Numbered from the stretch's first letter, positions 26,401-38,614 are shown. The stretch is 64,000 nucleotides of DNA from Lucifuga dentata (GCA_014773175.1 VXCM01000219.1:124001-188000), one strand, 5' to 3'. Notes: generated by a model not told the origin, from the letters alone. Made by a program: numbers and translations.

Positions 26401-29400
26401 GGTGGTAGCTCTGTATGTGCTTCTAGTAACAGAACATGAAAAAAAAAAATGCAATCAAATTTTTAAATGTGAAAGGCTATCGCTGTCAAAAGTAAGAAAC
26501 AAAACAAACTTTTCAACTCTTAAATATCAAGATTATTGCCCATTATACAGATTTTCATGTTCTTATTTTCATTTTGGGATCCATTTTGAAACATCTTGCT
26601 TTAATGTGGAAAAGTTTAATCAATTTCTACTCTCCTTGTCCATCACCATTGTGCACACTGAGTGAAAACAGACTGTTTTTGGTACTGTCTCTTTAATATT
26701 TAAAGCAAACATTTGGAAGTAAAAGCAAAAAATAATGAGTGACGGGAAAAAAAACATAAGCGAAATTCTCAATGCATGTGCAATTTGAGAGAAAATATGA
26801 GCCGACATACTGAAGACATAGGTACATGACGAAGACGAAACTTTGAACCGATCTCTAGTTAGCCAGCCTGCTAGCCAGCTGGTTAGCCAGCTTGAATGTA
26901 CGACCCACAGTCAACCAAGCTCCTGGCATCCTCTCTGTACATACACACACATGCAGGGTTCAGTGCTGAAACACATGCCTACTCATACACACACACAAAC
27001 AAACAAACTGTATGTGTCTGCAGGCTACAAACTTGCTCAACTGTTTGCCAATAAATCAAAGTGTGTCTTTGTCAGCTGGATGGTTAGACACTAAACACAC
27101 GGCCATGAATAAACAGTTGGCAGCTTCACACACAATTAAGGAGATGGCAACAGGAGCCCTTTGGGTTAAGTGCATCAACTGCCCTGCGTATGGCACAATT
27201 TGGTATTCTCTTTAAACACAAAACATCTGCATGTTTAGCCATGTGTGTTTGTGGTGCACATGCTTGCACATTTGCATGTAAAAGTTTCCTTGTATTTGTC
27301 TGACTGTCTTCAAAGGAGGAAAGAGACAGAGCTGAGCATATCCAGAGGGAGCAGAAGAGCTGCAGTATAGCTGCCTTCAAGTCTGCTCTGCATTCTTTAT
27401 GTGTCCGGTGGTAACAAGGCTACGCATTTCCACATTCAAAGAGACCACTGAATATCTGAATAAATTGCAAAACTGGCAGACCATCCTTTAGAGAATCAGA
27501 ATGAATAATGTGCAAGGGATTCCTTTCTAGATAAGTTCAGCTAGTTCTATGCTTTGTTTCTGTAAAATTCAGGGATAGAAAAGAAGAAAAGACACGTAGG
27601 AGGGAAAATGGCAAGAAAGAATGTGATTTAAGAATACATTCCAAATCAAATAGAAGAAATTTTTTTTAATAATCATGCATATAGTTTCTCCCTCTGTCAG
27701 CCTCTAGGCTGAGGCTGACATGAATTTTGTGTTCAACTGAAGCTTCTGCTAAATTTTTACAAAAGGTTCCAGGTCAGATATTAGGAGGAATATGGCTGGG
27801 TCTCCGCTATGTTTGCCGAGTCAAAAACGCAGCGATGCATTGGTATCACAGACAGCTTGTCTGCTTGATAGCAGGAGACATATCAGTGAAACCTTGCCTC
27901 AAGCTAGACAGAGTGAGCAGAATCTAACCATCCGATCTGCTGAGCCTCTCCAGGTGAGCCCATCTCTAGAAACGTCTGAGCCACTGGCATTAGCACACAG
28001 CTCAGTCTATCCAACCCAGACCTGCTGCTTCAAATCTCCTCTGCAAAATATTCCCCTCTGCCTCGCACTGCCGCTTTGTACCAGGAGCAGGCTGAAAGAT
28101 TTCCCCCTGACTTGTCAAACGAAGTGAACGGGCTTTGAGATCCCATCATTCTGAACGCAACATATTCTGAACAGATGTAACCCATAAAGGAGGGGAGGTA
28201 TATATATAGAACAAGTGAGAGTTTTGTTTTTTGGATAAGCTGAAAATTTGTAAATATAAGACATTACTATGCATGAGTGCATCTGCACATGTTTGCACAC
28301 CCATGCATACATATTGTGCCTTGTTTTACAGATGATGGTTAGGAACAATGACATTTAGTTTGGTAAATGCCACAGCATAATGGGCAGAGTTAAGGACACT
28401 TAATGACGTCTGGTGTGAAGCTCTGATGAGTTACTGTGAGGATATTAGACACTGCTTCATCACAAGTTTTCCTTCATAATCACAGATATCAAAAAGAAGG
28501 GGGTCTACTGCTTAAAACAAACAAAAAAAAAAAATTCTAATGCTTGACCCTCACTGTTTTATTTCCTTTGCTCTTGCTTCCTTTCTTCTCAAATGCTAAA
28601 CCTGAGTTTATCATTTGTGGTCTCCTTTTAAAAAGCCAACTTCCCACCTCCAGCCTCCTCCATGCTTAAGCCTCCCATTTCCTGCTATTCAGACTCACCT
28701 CCCCCTTCCAATCATTTCCTCCCCCAGCCCTACTCTGGCATAAATCACCTCTCTGCGATAGTTTTAATGGCTTTTTAATGAGCCTAATGTTTTCTGTTTT
28801 AATGAACTTCTTACGTCAGCCTTAATCATTTTAGAGGAATGAAAAATGATTGAGAAATGGCCTACATTAATTTAATTTACTGTTCAATCTGCACATCCCT
28901 CTTTACAACCCTGGGAAGGCCAGGGCAAGGAATGGGGACAGGAAGAAGAAGAAGAGGAGTGGAAGATTTCCCAATCATAGTGTGGGATAAGGGAGAAAGA
29001 TTTAAAATGCAGAAAGCAGCATGATCAAGGAAAACAGGCGCAGGATGCAAAGAAAGAGAGAACCGACAATTCATGATATAAAAAGGTAAAGAGAGAACAG
29101 GAATGGATTGGGTGGTAGAGGAGCGGTAATTTATGAGACCATGCTATAGGTTTGTTGTTCAGGCTTATCTCCAATTAGGCTTCATTGTTGAGGCCTGCCA
29201 ATGCTGGTTTCTACCACTCTGTGAGACCAGCAGATTTACATAGCCATTAACACAGCAGGTCCCGAATAAATGAGCACAATGTACAGCATCTGTTGCTCTA
29301 TGTCTGACTTTTCTATGTAGCTTTGTTGTTTCTTGTTCCTTCTCGCTGTAACTTCTTCTTCCTCCATTTGGTCTTTGTCCCGAGTAACACAATCGCACTT

Positions 29401-29520
29401 GTCATTTTGCCAATTTCAAATTAAAGGAGCTATAAACCAGCTGGCGTCAATTTAATCTAAGAGTAGAATACTGTTTATACTTGCATGCAGCTTGTACGTC
29501 GGTTTACCCAAGGACACCTT
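23460..29520. other. Largely unique, AT-rich non-coding sequence
   Basis: No gene or transposon was securely recognised across this long stretch. It includes a TTGATTGATTGATT patch near 24819-24836, a GCCAGC-type short tandem at 26858-26895, and a homeobox-site-like TTTTAATG/TTAATTTAATTT block at 28740-28880. Frames at 25725-26048 and 27792-28127 are open but have no matching motif. Confidence 0.5.
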
Positions 29521-29531
29521 GCCAGCAGTGA

Positions 29532-29574
29532 GCGTCAGCCCTCCATTTCACTACGTGAAATGGAGGGCTGACGC
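29532..29574. repeat. Perfect 20-bp inverted repeat with 3-nt loop
   Basis: GCGTCAGCCCTCCATTTCAC (29532-29551) is followed by TAC and then its exact reverse complement (29555-29574). There is no mismatch, and the flanking bases do not extend the pairing. It is isolated and not the end of any repeat recognised here. Confidence 0.95.
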
Positions 29575-30419
29575 GATGATAGCAAAAGGCTACGATACGC
29601 CAAGGCTGACTGCCAAGATTGCTTTGCACTACCTGAGCTAAGTTGTCCTTTACGGTTTGTGTGTATATGTGTGACTGAGCGTATGGCTTTTCTGTCCCCG
29701 AGGCTGGAAGCATTTCCATGCACCACTGATTACATGAAAAATCACAGCTGTGGCTGGTTACTATAAATGCTGATGTGTTTAATGATCCATTGTTGGATTT
29801 GTGTGAGAGTGGACGCCGGTCTTGCTAGGAATAAGAATGTTAGTGAAATGAAACTAAATTCTGACATATCATTTATATATTACGCTATTAAAAACACATT
29901 GCTGTTTCCGGTGATATTTTTACCTACAACCATGCACCTTGAGCTGTGTATGTGTGTGACAGATGACAGACGTCATTGTCCCCTGGCAAATGGACATCTT
30001 GACCCTGTCTCTGCCCTAACACTGACTGCAAGATGAGATTCTGAGAGGGGTAGAAATCCTGCTCCACCCCTCAGGGTGTAGGGTGATGGATATGTCCTCC
30101 TGTCAGCTTGAGAACCTCTACATGCAGATCCTTAGTCAGCTGCTTCACACATTCACTGTTTCACTATTAGCCTCCACCTGTCTGCGCTCTACAATCACTT
30201 GGCTATTTTATTCATTCTGTTAATGCCCAGCCTGAAATCTATTCCCCTTTGTCCTTTAATCACTTTTCCTCATCTCCTGTTTTTCATCCTTCTCTTTCCA
30301 TTATCTTATTTTTTATTTCCTTTTGTGAGGGCTCAATACAGCATGACAATGAAGTAGCACATTTTAGCTGCCTGCTATTGCTGTCACAAAATTGACCACT
30401 ATGTTTGAGTTGTCAAGGG

Positions 30420-30450
<31 letters not shown>

Positions 30451-30900
30451 CACAAATTCTTTTAAGATAGTCTTGATGGAAAATACAGTGTTGGACCAAG
30501 CAGAGGCAGCATTTCAAATGTGGGTCTTGATGCATGCTGCTTTTGTTTTGTTGTTTGTTTAGCACCGTCAAGAATGAGTAGTGATTGAGGTTTTAGATTG
30601 CATCTGATTTTTTTTTCAAAGTAGACCACTTGTGAATAGGTAACAGACTTGTTAAGTTGTCAGAGGTAGGGACTATTGTTAAGTGTTGTGACTGAGACTT
30701 ATTGAGTGGGCTGCTGTGTTATTGCAGAGTCTGGCTGTGTGGAAAGATGTGTTTTATGAGTGTTCTTTTTGATTGGTTGCATGTGTGGAAGCTGTATATA
30801 AAATAATTATTAAATATGCAACAGGTGGCCTGTTGCGATAACTGGGACTCAGAACCATCAAGTTGCAAACAGAAAAGGCTCATTTAGATGGCTGAGTGTT
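29575..30900. other. Non-coding sequence
   Basis: Nothing was recognised apart from a 28-base poly(A) tract at 30423-30450. Confidence 0.5.
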
Positions 30901-30924
30901 CAACTTAGTCAAGTCAAGTTTTGA

Positions 30925-31420
30925 AAGTACTTACTTTTGTAAGTAAGGTGCTGCAGGTTAGTTTGACTAAGAGTCCAGGTCTCTGTATGCTCTGGATTTT
31001 GCCTAAGAATCTGCACAGACATAGTAAACTGTGGTGTCAATTAGCCATGCTGACTGGATGTAGAGTTATTGTAAGACAATGGAAGTCAGTCATACCATCA
31101 TCATTCCAACAATGGATTGAACTCATGTCAAATATCTGCAGCTATGAATGGATTATACTTCCAACATTAGGGAAAGAAGACCTTTTTTTGAAAATTTGGA
31201 GCCCTTTTTTTTTTTTGTCTTATTTCCAACAGAAAATGATTTCTTACATTCTATATGTTAACATGTTTATTGTCCTGTTTTGCCTGAAGTCAATATTTTT
31301 TTTCTTGACTTGTTTTTTTTTTTTTTNTTTTTTTTTTTTTTTTGTTTGTTTTACTGTATGTGTGTATGTATAATTTTTGAGCTTTATTTGAAAATTTGTA
31401 AAAATTAATTTTAAAAAAAT
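30925..31420 (+). pseudogene. L1-like LINE, C-terminal ORF2 relic
   Basis: A continuous plus-strand frame carries a segment (about 31040-31200) of the form I-V-R-Q-W-K-S, P-S-S-F-Q-Q-W, and then K-E-D-L-F-L-K-I-W-S-P-F. This order is typical of the extreme C-terminus of L1-clade ORF2 proteins, where an ILxxWK motif, a PPSxxxW motif and a final FxxIWxPF motif occur. Upstream reverse-transcriptase motifs are absent, so this is a severely 5'-truncated copy. The frame then runs into a T-rich tract with an N at 31327, so the 3' end is blurred. The clade assignment rests on motif memory only. Confidence 0.5.
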
Positions 31421-31423
31421 GTC

Positions 31424-31640
31424 AAGTTTATTTATTTATTTATAGCCAAATATCACATCTTCAAAACTTACAAATCAACCCAACACCGGACCCAGCCCAC
31501 GAGCTCTCAGAAGATAGGGAGAGAAGGTCAATGGGGCATTTGGAAAGATATGAGATATGCAGGGTGGCAGACAAAGTCTAAGTGGTTGTGGTGGGATTTT
31601 TTTTTTTTTTTTTTTNTTTTTTTTTTTTTTTTTGGTGGGG
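31424..31640 (-). repeat. Possible retroposon 3' end plus poly(T) tract with N
   Basis: Read on the minus strand, this region ends in GGCTATAAATAAATAAATAAA, a form common at the 3' end of fish non-LTR retroposons. It is separated by about 110 bases from a T tract (31597-31634) broken by an N at 31616. Body homology could not be shown. Confidence 0.35.
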
Positions 31641-31715
31641 GGGCAGCATAGATGAGAGGAGGAGCCAGCTGGGCACACAGTCGACACCTCCAGGCTGGGA
31701 CACTGTAAGGGCTGA

Positions 31716-32276
31716 TGCTGCGTTCGCAGACCTCAGAAGTCGAATTTTTCCCTGTTGGAAGTTCCAACTTCTGACCTCAAACCATTCCAACCAAATGTAA
31801 TCAAAAAAGCATAGCTGAACACCAATAAATACTGTAAAATTAATTAAACTTAGTAATAAATGCTAACTAAAGTTAGACTACAGGACTGTCTGGTTGTGTT
31901 GTTTTACATTGATATTAACCACAGTGGGTATTAAACTTTGTGCAGAGAAGTAATATTATGAAATTTAGACTTGAGTATCAATGACAAACAATTATTATAC
32001 AAAACAGATAGTTAACTTGGCGATATATTCTGACCTTTTTCTTTCAATTTCATGCAAGGAAAAATACTTTATTCGCCTTTTAGCTGATCATTTCCACTCA
32101 CAAAGCCCGCTTCCACGGGCACTGCCATGTTGAGTGACGTCACACTCTATAAGTCGGGGTGGGTGACTTTAGTCTGAGTTTCCCAGCCGGAGCTCTGACT
32201 TCAAGTGCCATTCCACCGCATTTTTCCAAGTAAGAAGTTGGAAAAATCTGAGTTCCGAGGTCTGTCCAACACAGCA
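31716..32276. mobile_element. TGCTGCG-family DNA transposon (MITE), copy 1
   Basis: It starts TGCTGCGTTCGCAGACCTC and ends, inverted, GAGGTCTGTCCAACACAGCA. A TTTTTCC block also appears inverted as GGAAAAATC. A closely similar copy lies at 56086-56718, sharing the interior (for example AAAGCATAGCTGAACACCAA). There is no coding capacity. The flanks (TGA and TAA) allow a degenerate 3-bp duplication of PIF/Harbinger type, but this is not certain. Confidence 0.65.
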
Positions 32277-32939
32277 TAAAAACTGGATGGTCAGCAGTGA
32301 ATGTAAGTAAGTCATGATTTAAGAAAGGTGATTTTTTTTTTTTCTTTAGCATCAAACACACACATTTTGCATGTGCCTCAGTCTGGCCTAAACTGATTTG
32401 TACAGATCTTTAGGCATTACATCATATGTATGGTCATTAGAGAAGTGTTGGCATTAGGCCTTAAGCTCTCGAATCACATCTACAAAAAAAGTGTCATTGC
32501 TGCCACAGGCTGTTGTACAGCTATTGAACTTGGTGCAAAAGAAGACACACTGGCTCTGCTTTTCCAACTATTATCTCATTGGTTAAAATCAGTCAAAATT
32601 GAATTTGGTTGAACTTTGAGAATTTTGAGAGCAGGCTGTGCCACTGAAATGTTAAGCAGCAACATTCAACCCCAAGAAAAGAACGGGGTGGCCAACACAG
32701 TAGCATGTTACCACTGATCACATGTAGGTAGCCTCACCATGCATGACTTCCCACACTTCCTCTGAGCTCACCCATCAGATGGTTTCAAGACCTTCAAACT
32801 GACTCGTTATGTAACATTCCAGATAGACAGACAGGCTAGACATGTCACAATCAATCTACTCTCCCCAAACTTTAACAAGCTAAAGTGGATGGACAGACCA
32901 TTTCCACACTCTGCGCCATAAATAAATTCAGTCTGGTTT

Positions 32940-32980
<41 letters not shown>

Positions 32981-33089
32981 AAATACAGTGCGATTCCCCC
33001 CGCTTCAGCACAGTTACATAAGATCACCAAACCAAGACAGGTCATGAAATGGTGGGAAAGGCCAGAAAGCACAATGAAAGACGAAAGGA

Positions 33090-33136
<47 letters not shown>

Positions 33137-33311
33137 CTGTCTGTCTATCTTACTGCCACATATCTGTGTGCGGGTAGGTGGGTTGCTGGAGGGTAATTAA
33201 ATGTATTTTTGTCAGCTAACCAGCTCTGGCTCCCTTATCAGACATTGGAAACCACAGAAGTAGAAAGGAACCAGATGGGTCATGGCCAGCAGGGGTGTGT
33301 GTGTGTGTGTN

Positions 33312-33355
<44 letters not shown>

Positions 33356-33650
33356 GTGGGTGGGAGAATGAGACAGCTCTAACTCCCAGACACTACCCCT
33401 TGGGGGCTGGAGGTGGAATTGAACACAGTCTGGAAGGGACAACTTTGACAGCTTCCCTAAATATGTCCAGTAATGTTTTCACTCACACTGGACTGAGGGA
33501 GATCTAATCTTAGCCTCGATGCACATTACCGGCCCGACACCCCGTACACATTCCAGCCGATTATCAAATCTAGGAATGGTTAAAAAACCATTTGCGTCTG
33601 TGCAGCTTTTTCAAGACATCCTCTAGAGAACAAACTTCTGAAGAACATTA
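32277..33650. other. Non-coding sequence with three (GT)n microsatellites
   Basis: GT tracts lie at 32942-32975, 33092-33135 and 33295-33353 (the last with an N at 33311), three within about 410 bases. No gene was recognised. Confidence 0.7.
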
Positions 33651-33651
33651 A

Positions 33652-35290
33652 TAATAACAATAACTTTATTTATATAGCACCTTTAAAACCAGAGTTTACA
33701 AAGTGCTTTTTGACAGACAAAGCAATACAATATAACAGCAGAAAACCAAACACACAGGCAAAATTCAGGTAAGCTACAGCTAAAACAAGGACACAAATGA
33801 TAGGCAAGGGAACAGGTAAAAACTGTAGTAGTAAATAAAAAGTACCGTAATATACTCAACTATAAGTCAATCTTGACTATAAGCTGACCTCTGATTTTGA
33901 CCTGCAAATTTAGATTTTTAAAGAAACCCGCATATAAGACAACCACCTGCTGTTGTTCCATCAATTTATTTATTTAGCAAATTACCCCTTTTTCTGAGAA
34001 TTGTCATAGTATTCCTGTGATTTTCTAAAAATAATCCACGTACCGCTACCCATAAACAGCTGATTACTGTAAGTGACATTAGCTAACATTAAGTCTTCTG
34101 GACTCCTCTTCCTCATCTGAATTGCACTGATGAAGGTAAGGAAAGCTTTACAAATGAGCTACAATTACCATGGTGCTTATTTAGCATATTTAGCTGTGTA
34201 ATTATAGTGAGGGATTTTTTTTTTTACTGTTAAGAATCTTACCCATTACATGTTTTCAGTAATTATCCTGTACCTGGGTCAATGTGGGTCTGTCTATGTG
34301 CTGGACATTCCTCCATACGGAGTTTTGGAATTCCCTCAGCCGACCTCCTGATGTTGTTCCATCAATTTATTTGTTTAGCAAATTACCTGTTTTTCTGGTA
34401 TTGTCATAGTATTCCTGTGATTTTCTGAAAATAATCCACGTACCGGTAATCATGATATTTATTTCAGCAGCTGATTACCGTAACTGACCAATCACAACGG
34501 TGCTTACTAGCCGCCGCAAAATACTGAATAAGATGTTTAGTCAGAAAATACATTATTCTAAGGTATGATTTAAGCTATTTTCCATGGGTAGTGGTAATGG
34601 GTAGTATTTCCACCCCTGGAAATTTCGTTCTCTGGGATCAGACTTGAATTACTCATGTATAAGCCGACCCCTCGATTTGTGTTGTGAAATTTGGTTTAAA
34701 AAACTCGTGTTATACTCGAGTATATATGGTTAAAAATAAATAAATAAATAAAAGCCAACACTAATAAATAAATAAATACAGATAAGACAATAAAAGCAAT
34801 GAAAGGACAATAAAAGGAGGACTTCACATAAAAGCAAGTCTATAAAAATGGGTTTTAAGAAGAGATTTAAAAGAAGGCACTGAATCTGTGAGCCTTTTCT
34901 CCTCAGGCAGGTCGTTCCAAAGTCGAAGGGCCCTGATGGCAAAAGCACGGTCACCTTTGGATTCCAGCCTCAACTTTGGAACAGCTGGAAGGGTCCCACC
35001 TGAGGATCTAAGGCTGCAAAGCGGCTCATGTGGGGTCAACATTTCAGTAATGTAAGACAGAGTCAGACCCAGGTGTGCTTTAAAAGTGATTAATAAAATC
35101 TTAAAATCAATTCTAAATGGAACAGGGAGCCAGTGGAGGGAAGCCAGGATTGGGGTGATGTGATGTCGTCTGTTAAAACCAATGAGAAGACTAGCTGCTG
35201 CATTCTGAACTAGCTGGAGGCAGGAGAGTGATTTTTGATTCATGCCAGAAAGGAGAGAGTTGCAGAAATCAAGTGTGGCGAAAATTAGTG
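33652..35290 (-). mobile_element. 5'-truncated LINE, minus strand, split by a MITE
   Basis: On the minus strand, positions 35243-34824 form an open frame containing LVQNAAASLL, SLHWLPVPFRIDFKIL, and later DRAFAIRALRLWNDLP and FKSLLKTHFY. This is the conserved C-terminal tail of a large group of animal non-LTR retrotransposons (LQxVQNAAARLL...LHWLPV...LWNxLP...FKxxLKTHLF). The 3' UTR ends GGTGCTATATAAATAAAGTT with a (TTATTG)-type tail at 33652. It is interrupted by the MITE at 33845-34729. A second copy (61811-62222) has the same 3' UTR without the insertion. The clade is uncertain, and the 139-residue frame is intact but only a fragment of the polyprotein. Confidence 0.8.
33845..34729. mobile_element. 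TA-flanked pogo/Tigger-like MITE, copy B (enlarged)
   Basis: It starts CCGTAATATACTCAACTATAAG after TA and ends ACTCGAGTATATATGG. It is about twice the length of copy A because the block TGTTGTTCCATCAATTTATT...ATAATCCACGTACCG occurs twice (about 33953-34047 and 34352-34446). Between the duplicated blocks lies about 300 bases found only here. It is inserted in the 3' UTR of the LINE at 33652-35290. Confidence 0.7.
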
Positions 35291-35542
35291 CGTGTATGAC
35301 TTTTTAAAACATTTTTTAAGGTAGACGTTACAGTTTTGGAATCATACTGTGGCCATTAAATACAAAGTTAAAAGGGAACGCCATGCCTATTACACCCTGC
35401 ATGTCACTTTGGCACTTCGGATAAAAGTTGTGACCCTAAAACCATTTTGTCCTTCTCCTGTGTGGCTGGAGTAGTCAATTAAGATGTCAAACACTGGCTA
35501 AAACAAGTATTTCAACAAATACTACTCCAGGGCCACTTCGCT

Positions 35543-35999
35543 TCAACATGAAATGGCCATTAAGCTGGAAAAAGCATGTCTTTCCAGAAAGTTCTGTAGT
35601 AGCATATCAAGTCCATCAAGAGGTGGAGCTCCAGCTTTCTCCAAGAAACTGAAGCAATGAAAAGAGCAAAGATTTTCCATCCTCGAAAAGAGGTAAGGAT
35701 CAGACTCTGCCACCTGTTGGTCTAGTTTTAGATCCTTACCAACATATGCTAGAAATTCATTTTCAAAGCAAAGTGCTTTGTAACCACAAAATTGCTTCCC
35801 AGGCATTATCTATTTTTCACAACACTTTCTGCCAGAAAGCTTTGTTTCCTACCCGGTGTTCCCTGGAGTTGTTGTACTTCTTCCACTCGTGCATTGTAGA
35901 GCTATGTTCAACAGATCGATCAGATGAATATTGTTTTAATGCCTTTGGGGAACGGGTATCAGAAGCTGCTGTATAGCTGCTCTTATCCTCATAATACAA
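35543..35999 (-). pseudogene. Unrecognised coding-like minus-strand frames
   Basis: Two adjacent minus-strand frames, 35999-35817 and 35806-35543, meet with a frame change and intervening stops. The first includes MHEWKKYNNSREHRVGNKAF, and the second begins MPGKQFCGYKALCFENEF and includes VGKDLKLDQQVAESDPYLF. Composition is protein-like (charged, aromatic and hydrophobic residues spread evenly) and both frames run in the same direction, which suggests a decayed coding sequence. I do not recognise the family; a transposon-derived protein is possible. It lies just beyond a minus-strand retroposon tail at 36062-36205, which does not obviously belong to it. Confidence 0.25.
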
Positions 36000-36061
36000 C
36001 AGTCAAGTTATCTGGTATGTACGAGGTTACTGTCCATAGCATCCACCATGATCCAAAATCT

Positions 36062-36205
36062 CGGTCCATCGATCGATCAAACTTTATTTATACACCACTT
36101 TTATACGAGTCAGGGCAGTTGAAGTGCTTTATAAGTGGCTTACAGCTGACAGAATATGTAAAAGTGAAAGAATATACAAATAATACATTAGACATTAATT
36201 TGTAC
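36062..36205 (-). repeat. Retroposon 3' tail with (GATC)-type repeat
   Basis: Read on the minus strand it ends GTATAAATAAAGTTTGATCG followed by short ATCG units, the style of fish SINE/LINE 3' ends. The body is too short to classify. Confidence 0.45.
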
Positions 36206-36255
36206 TAGCCAGCATTTAATCTGACAGTTGACTTGTGTGTTCATTTTAACATCTT

Positions 36256-37048
36256 AGGCTGGATTTACACGACCACGCACATGCGACCTGATTCCGATTT
36301 TTTGCGCACGTGACACATATTGGATACGTTTCCTGAAGATGTAAATGGTAAAAAGCCACATGAAATCAGATATGCTCAGATCCGATTTGGGCCACTTCAA
36401 TATGTGGAAATAAATCGGATATGTATCGGATATCCGCCAATGCTGTCTAAATAGACAGATCGGAATTTCCTTCCCATTCCAACTCTAACGTCTTATCCGC
36501 ATATGGATGATATAAGCGATCAATACGATGACGCTCTCTGTAAACAGAAACGGAGGACATACTATATATATCAGACACACTGATGTGTGTTAAATGTCAA
36601 ATAGACGTGTTAGTGTGACAGTTACCATTACAGCAATACTCCACCTGCTTCTCCTCCGTGATCGGAAACTATCGGGAAACTACGTGTCCCGATAGGAGAT
36701 AAACGCTCACATGACATATCAGATGTTTATTTCTGCATGTTAAAGTTTTAACCTGCTGATCATATTTTTAAACAGATCTCTCACCCACTGAAGCGTTTTT
36801 TTACATCCATCTCAGAAATGTGTGTATGCACAGCTGCATCCAGGCTGCTAAAGGGTAAAAGTGTGTAAATACAGGTATCAGATATGAGCCGCTTAAAAAA
36901 GAAAACGTAAATATGCTGAACAAAAAATCAGATATAGGCAGAAAATCGGAATTGGGCATCAAGACTTGTAGTGTAAATCCANAACAAAAAATCAGATATA
37001 GGCAGAAAATCGGAATTGGGCATCAAGACTTGTAGTGTAAATCCAGCC
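36256..37048. mobile_element. hAT-like MITE with GGCTGGATTTACAC ends
   Basis: The left end is GGCTGGATTTACACGAC and the right end is the exact inverse GTGTAAATCCAGCC. Subterminal ATCGGAAT/ATTCCGAT-type words recur in both halves. The right part includes a 64-bp duplication around an N (36982), so the true length is about 65 bases less. There is no coding sequence. The target duplication was not resolved, so the hAT assignment is tentative. Confidence 0.6.
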
Positions 37049-38024
37049 GTAATGTCCTCAACTCTACAACATGGCCTGTTGTAAAGTTTTTATTAGCTCT
37101 ACTCACCAGCAAGGATTAGGAGGCATTTTGACCTCTGTGGGCTACACCATGATGTCACGATAGCACCTGTGAAATGCTGAACTACCTGGACAGGTAGTCC
37201 ACATCAGTCAGGCTACTATTGTTCCTGATACGGCAGTTTCACACCAATTCACACCGTGACTGGTCAACTCTGACATGACTGTCATGTGACCTTAACAAAT
37301 TTAATGGCACTTGTGTGACATTGTGGTGTGAATGTCCCAGAGACGGCTTAAATGCCTGGGACGCACCACATGTAAGTTAAGCTGGAAATTCAGCACAAGT
37401 GCATAATGCACAAGAGGAGGCACCCCTCCTTGCAGGGTGCCCCATGAACCAGCAGGATTCACTAGTGCAACAAAAAGGATAAAAACACTTTCTTCTGACC
37501 GAGAAGCACAGCTAAATGTAGTTCATTGACTGAACCCTGACTCTCTGTAGCTGTCGTGAGAATTTTGCTCATGCAGAAATCATTTTGGCATATGAAACAA
37601 AACAAAATAATCTGTAGGAGACAGTACCACTTCATGCATTACATAAGTATATTTTAGCCCAGCTCACCTATTAATGTTCTGTTGTCTGGGCTGTGAATTG
37701 TTTCTGGGCGGTGTTGCAACCACAGATGGACCCACTGTGGGGTTCTGGCAGTGATTCATAATAATGGGACCTGACCTCAGTCCTTCCTTTCCTTCTTTTG
37801 CGGTCTTTCTCCCCCTCTTCCTCCACCGCTAACTCTCTTTTTTCATGCCTTTCAAACACCCAGGAGACAGATGGAGCAACACTCAGCTTCACACCATTTA
37901 GCTTTTCAAGGCTGCTAAAACAGAAGTGTGTGTGAAGAGGTGGAGTGGGGAAGAATGAGTTGGGAAACAAGGTCTGTGTGTGTGCGTACGTGGACACTGA
38001 CTACATGTCTGTGTGCCTGCATGT

Positions 38025-38060
<36 letters not shown>

Positions 38061-38371
38061 CTGTGTGTGTCTGTGTGTGTGTGGCTGGCAGGCTGAAGAA
38101 TGTGGAGAGTAAATGAAGGACTTGGTGCTCTGCATGACTGACTGGTCAAATCTATGATGCTACCTTGAGCTTCCTGGCTGCAGTCAGACCCTCTCACTCT
38201 CCCAGTAATAGAGACTGAGTGCTGCTCTGCACCCAACCAAAGACCTACAAAACCGCCTCCACAGCCACAGCAGAGAGGCCTCAAGGATTATAATGAACAT
38301 AGTACAAAAATCTCCAAATTAACATTATTACATTTCAGCCTGGTTCAAAAAAATCAAGATGTTAAAATTGC
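37049..38371. other. Non-coding sequence
   Basis: It contains a (GT)n patch at 38029-38056 with TGTGTGTC variants after it. The minus-strand frames here read through CA repeats (His-Thr) and are not genes. Confidence 0.6.
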
Positions 38372-38614
38372 TTAAAGGACCATACTGTCCATTTTGCATG
38401 TTTGAGCCTAATATATTCAATTTTCATACATGTAACGTTACTGACAATTATTTCCCCAAAGGATAAAACTGGAATGGTGAATTAATTTTTTTTTTTTTCC
38501 TACCTTCCAGACCGCCATTGGTTTCAGTTCATTCTGGTACGCTATTAAAATCAACTTGTTGACACTTGAAACGTTCTTGGGATAGATAATCCATCATCAT
38601 GAACAAGACGAGTA

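Noticed and set aside
27792..28127. Plus-strand 111-codon Ser/Leu-rich frame with a donor-like GTGAGC inside
   Set aside because: The donor would cut the frame, no matching acceptor exon was convincing, and composition is ordinary for a chance frame.
37898..38284. Minus-strand 128-codon frame with His-Thr runs
   Set aside because: The central part is translated (GT)n repeat and the flanks have no motif.
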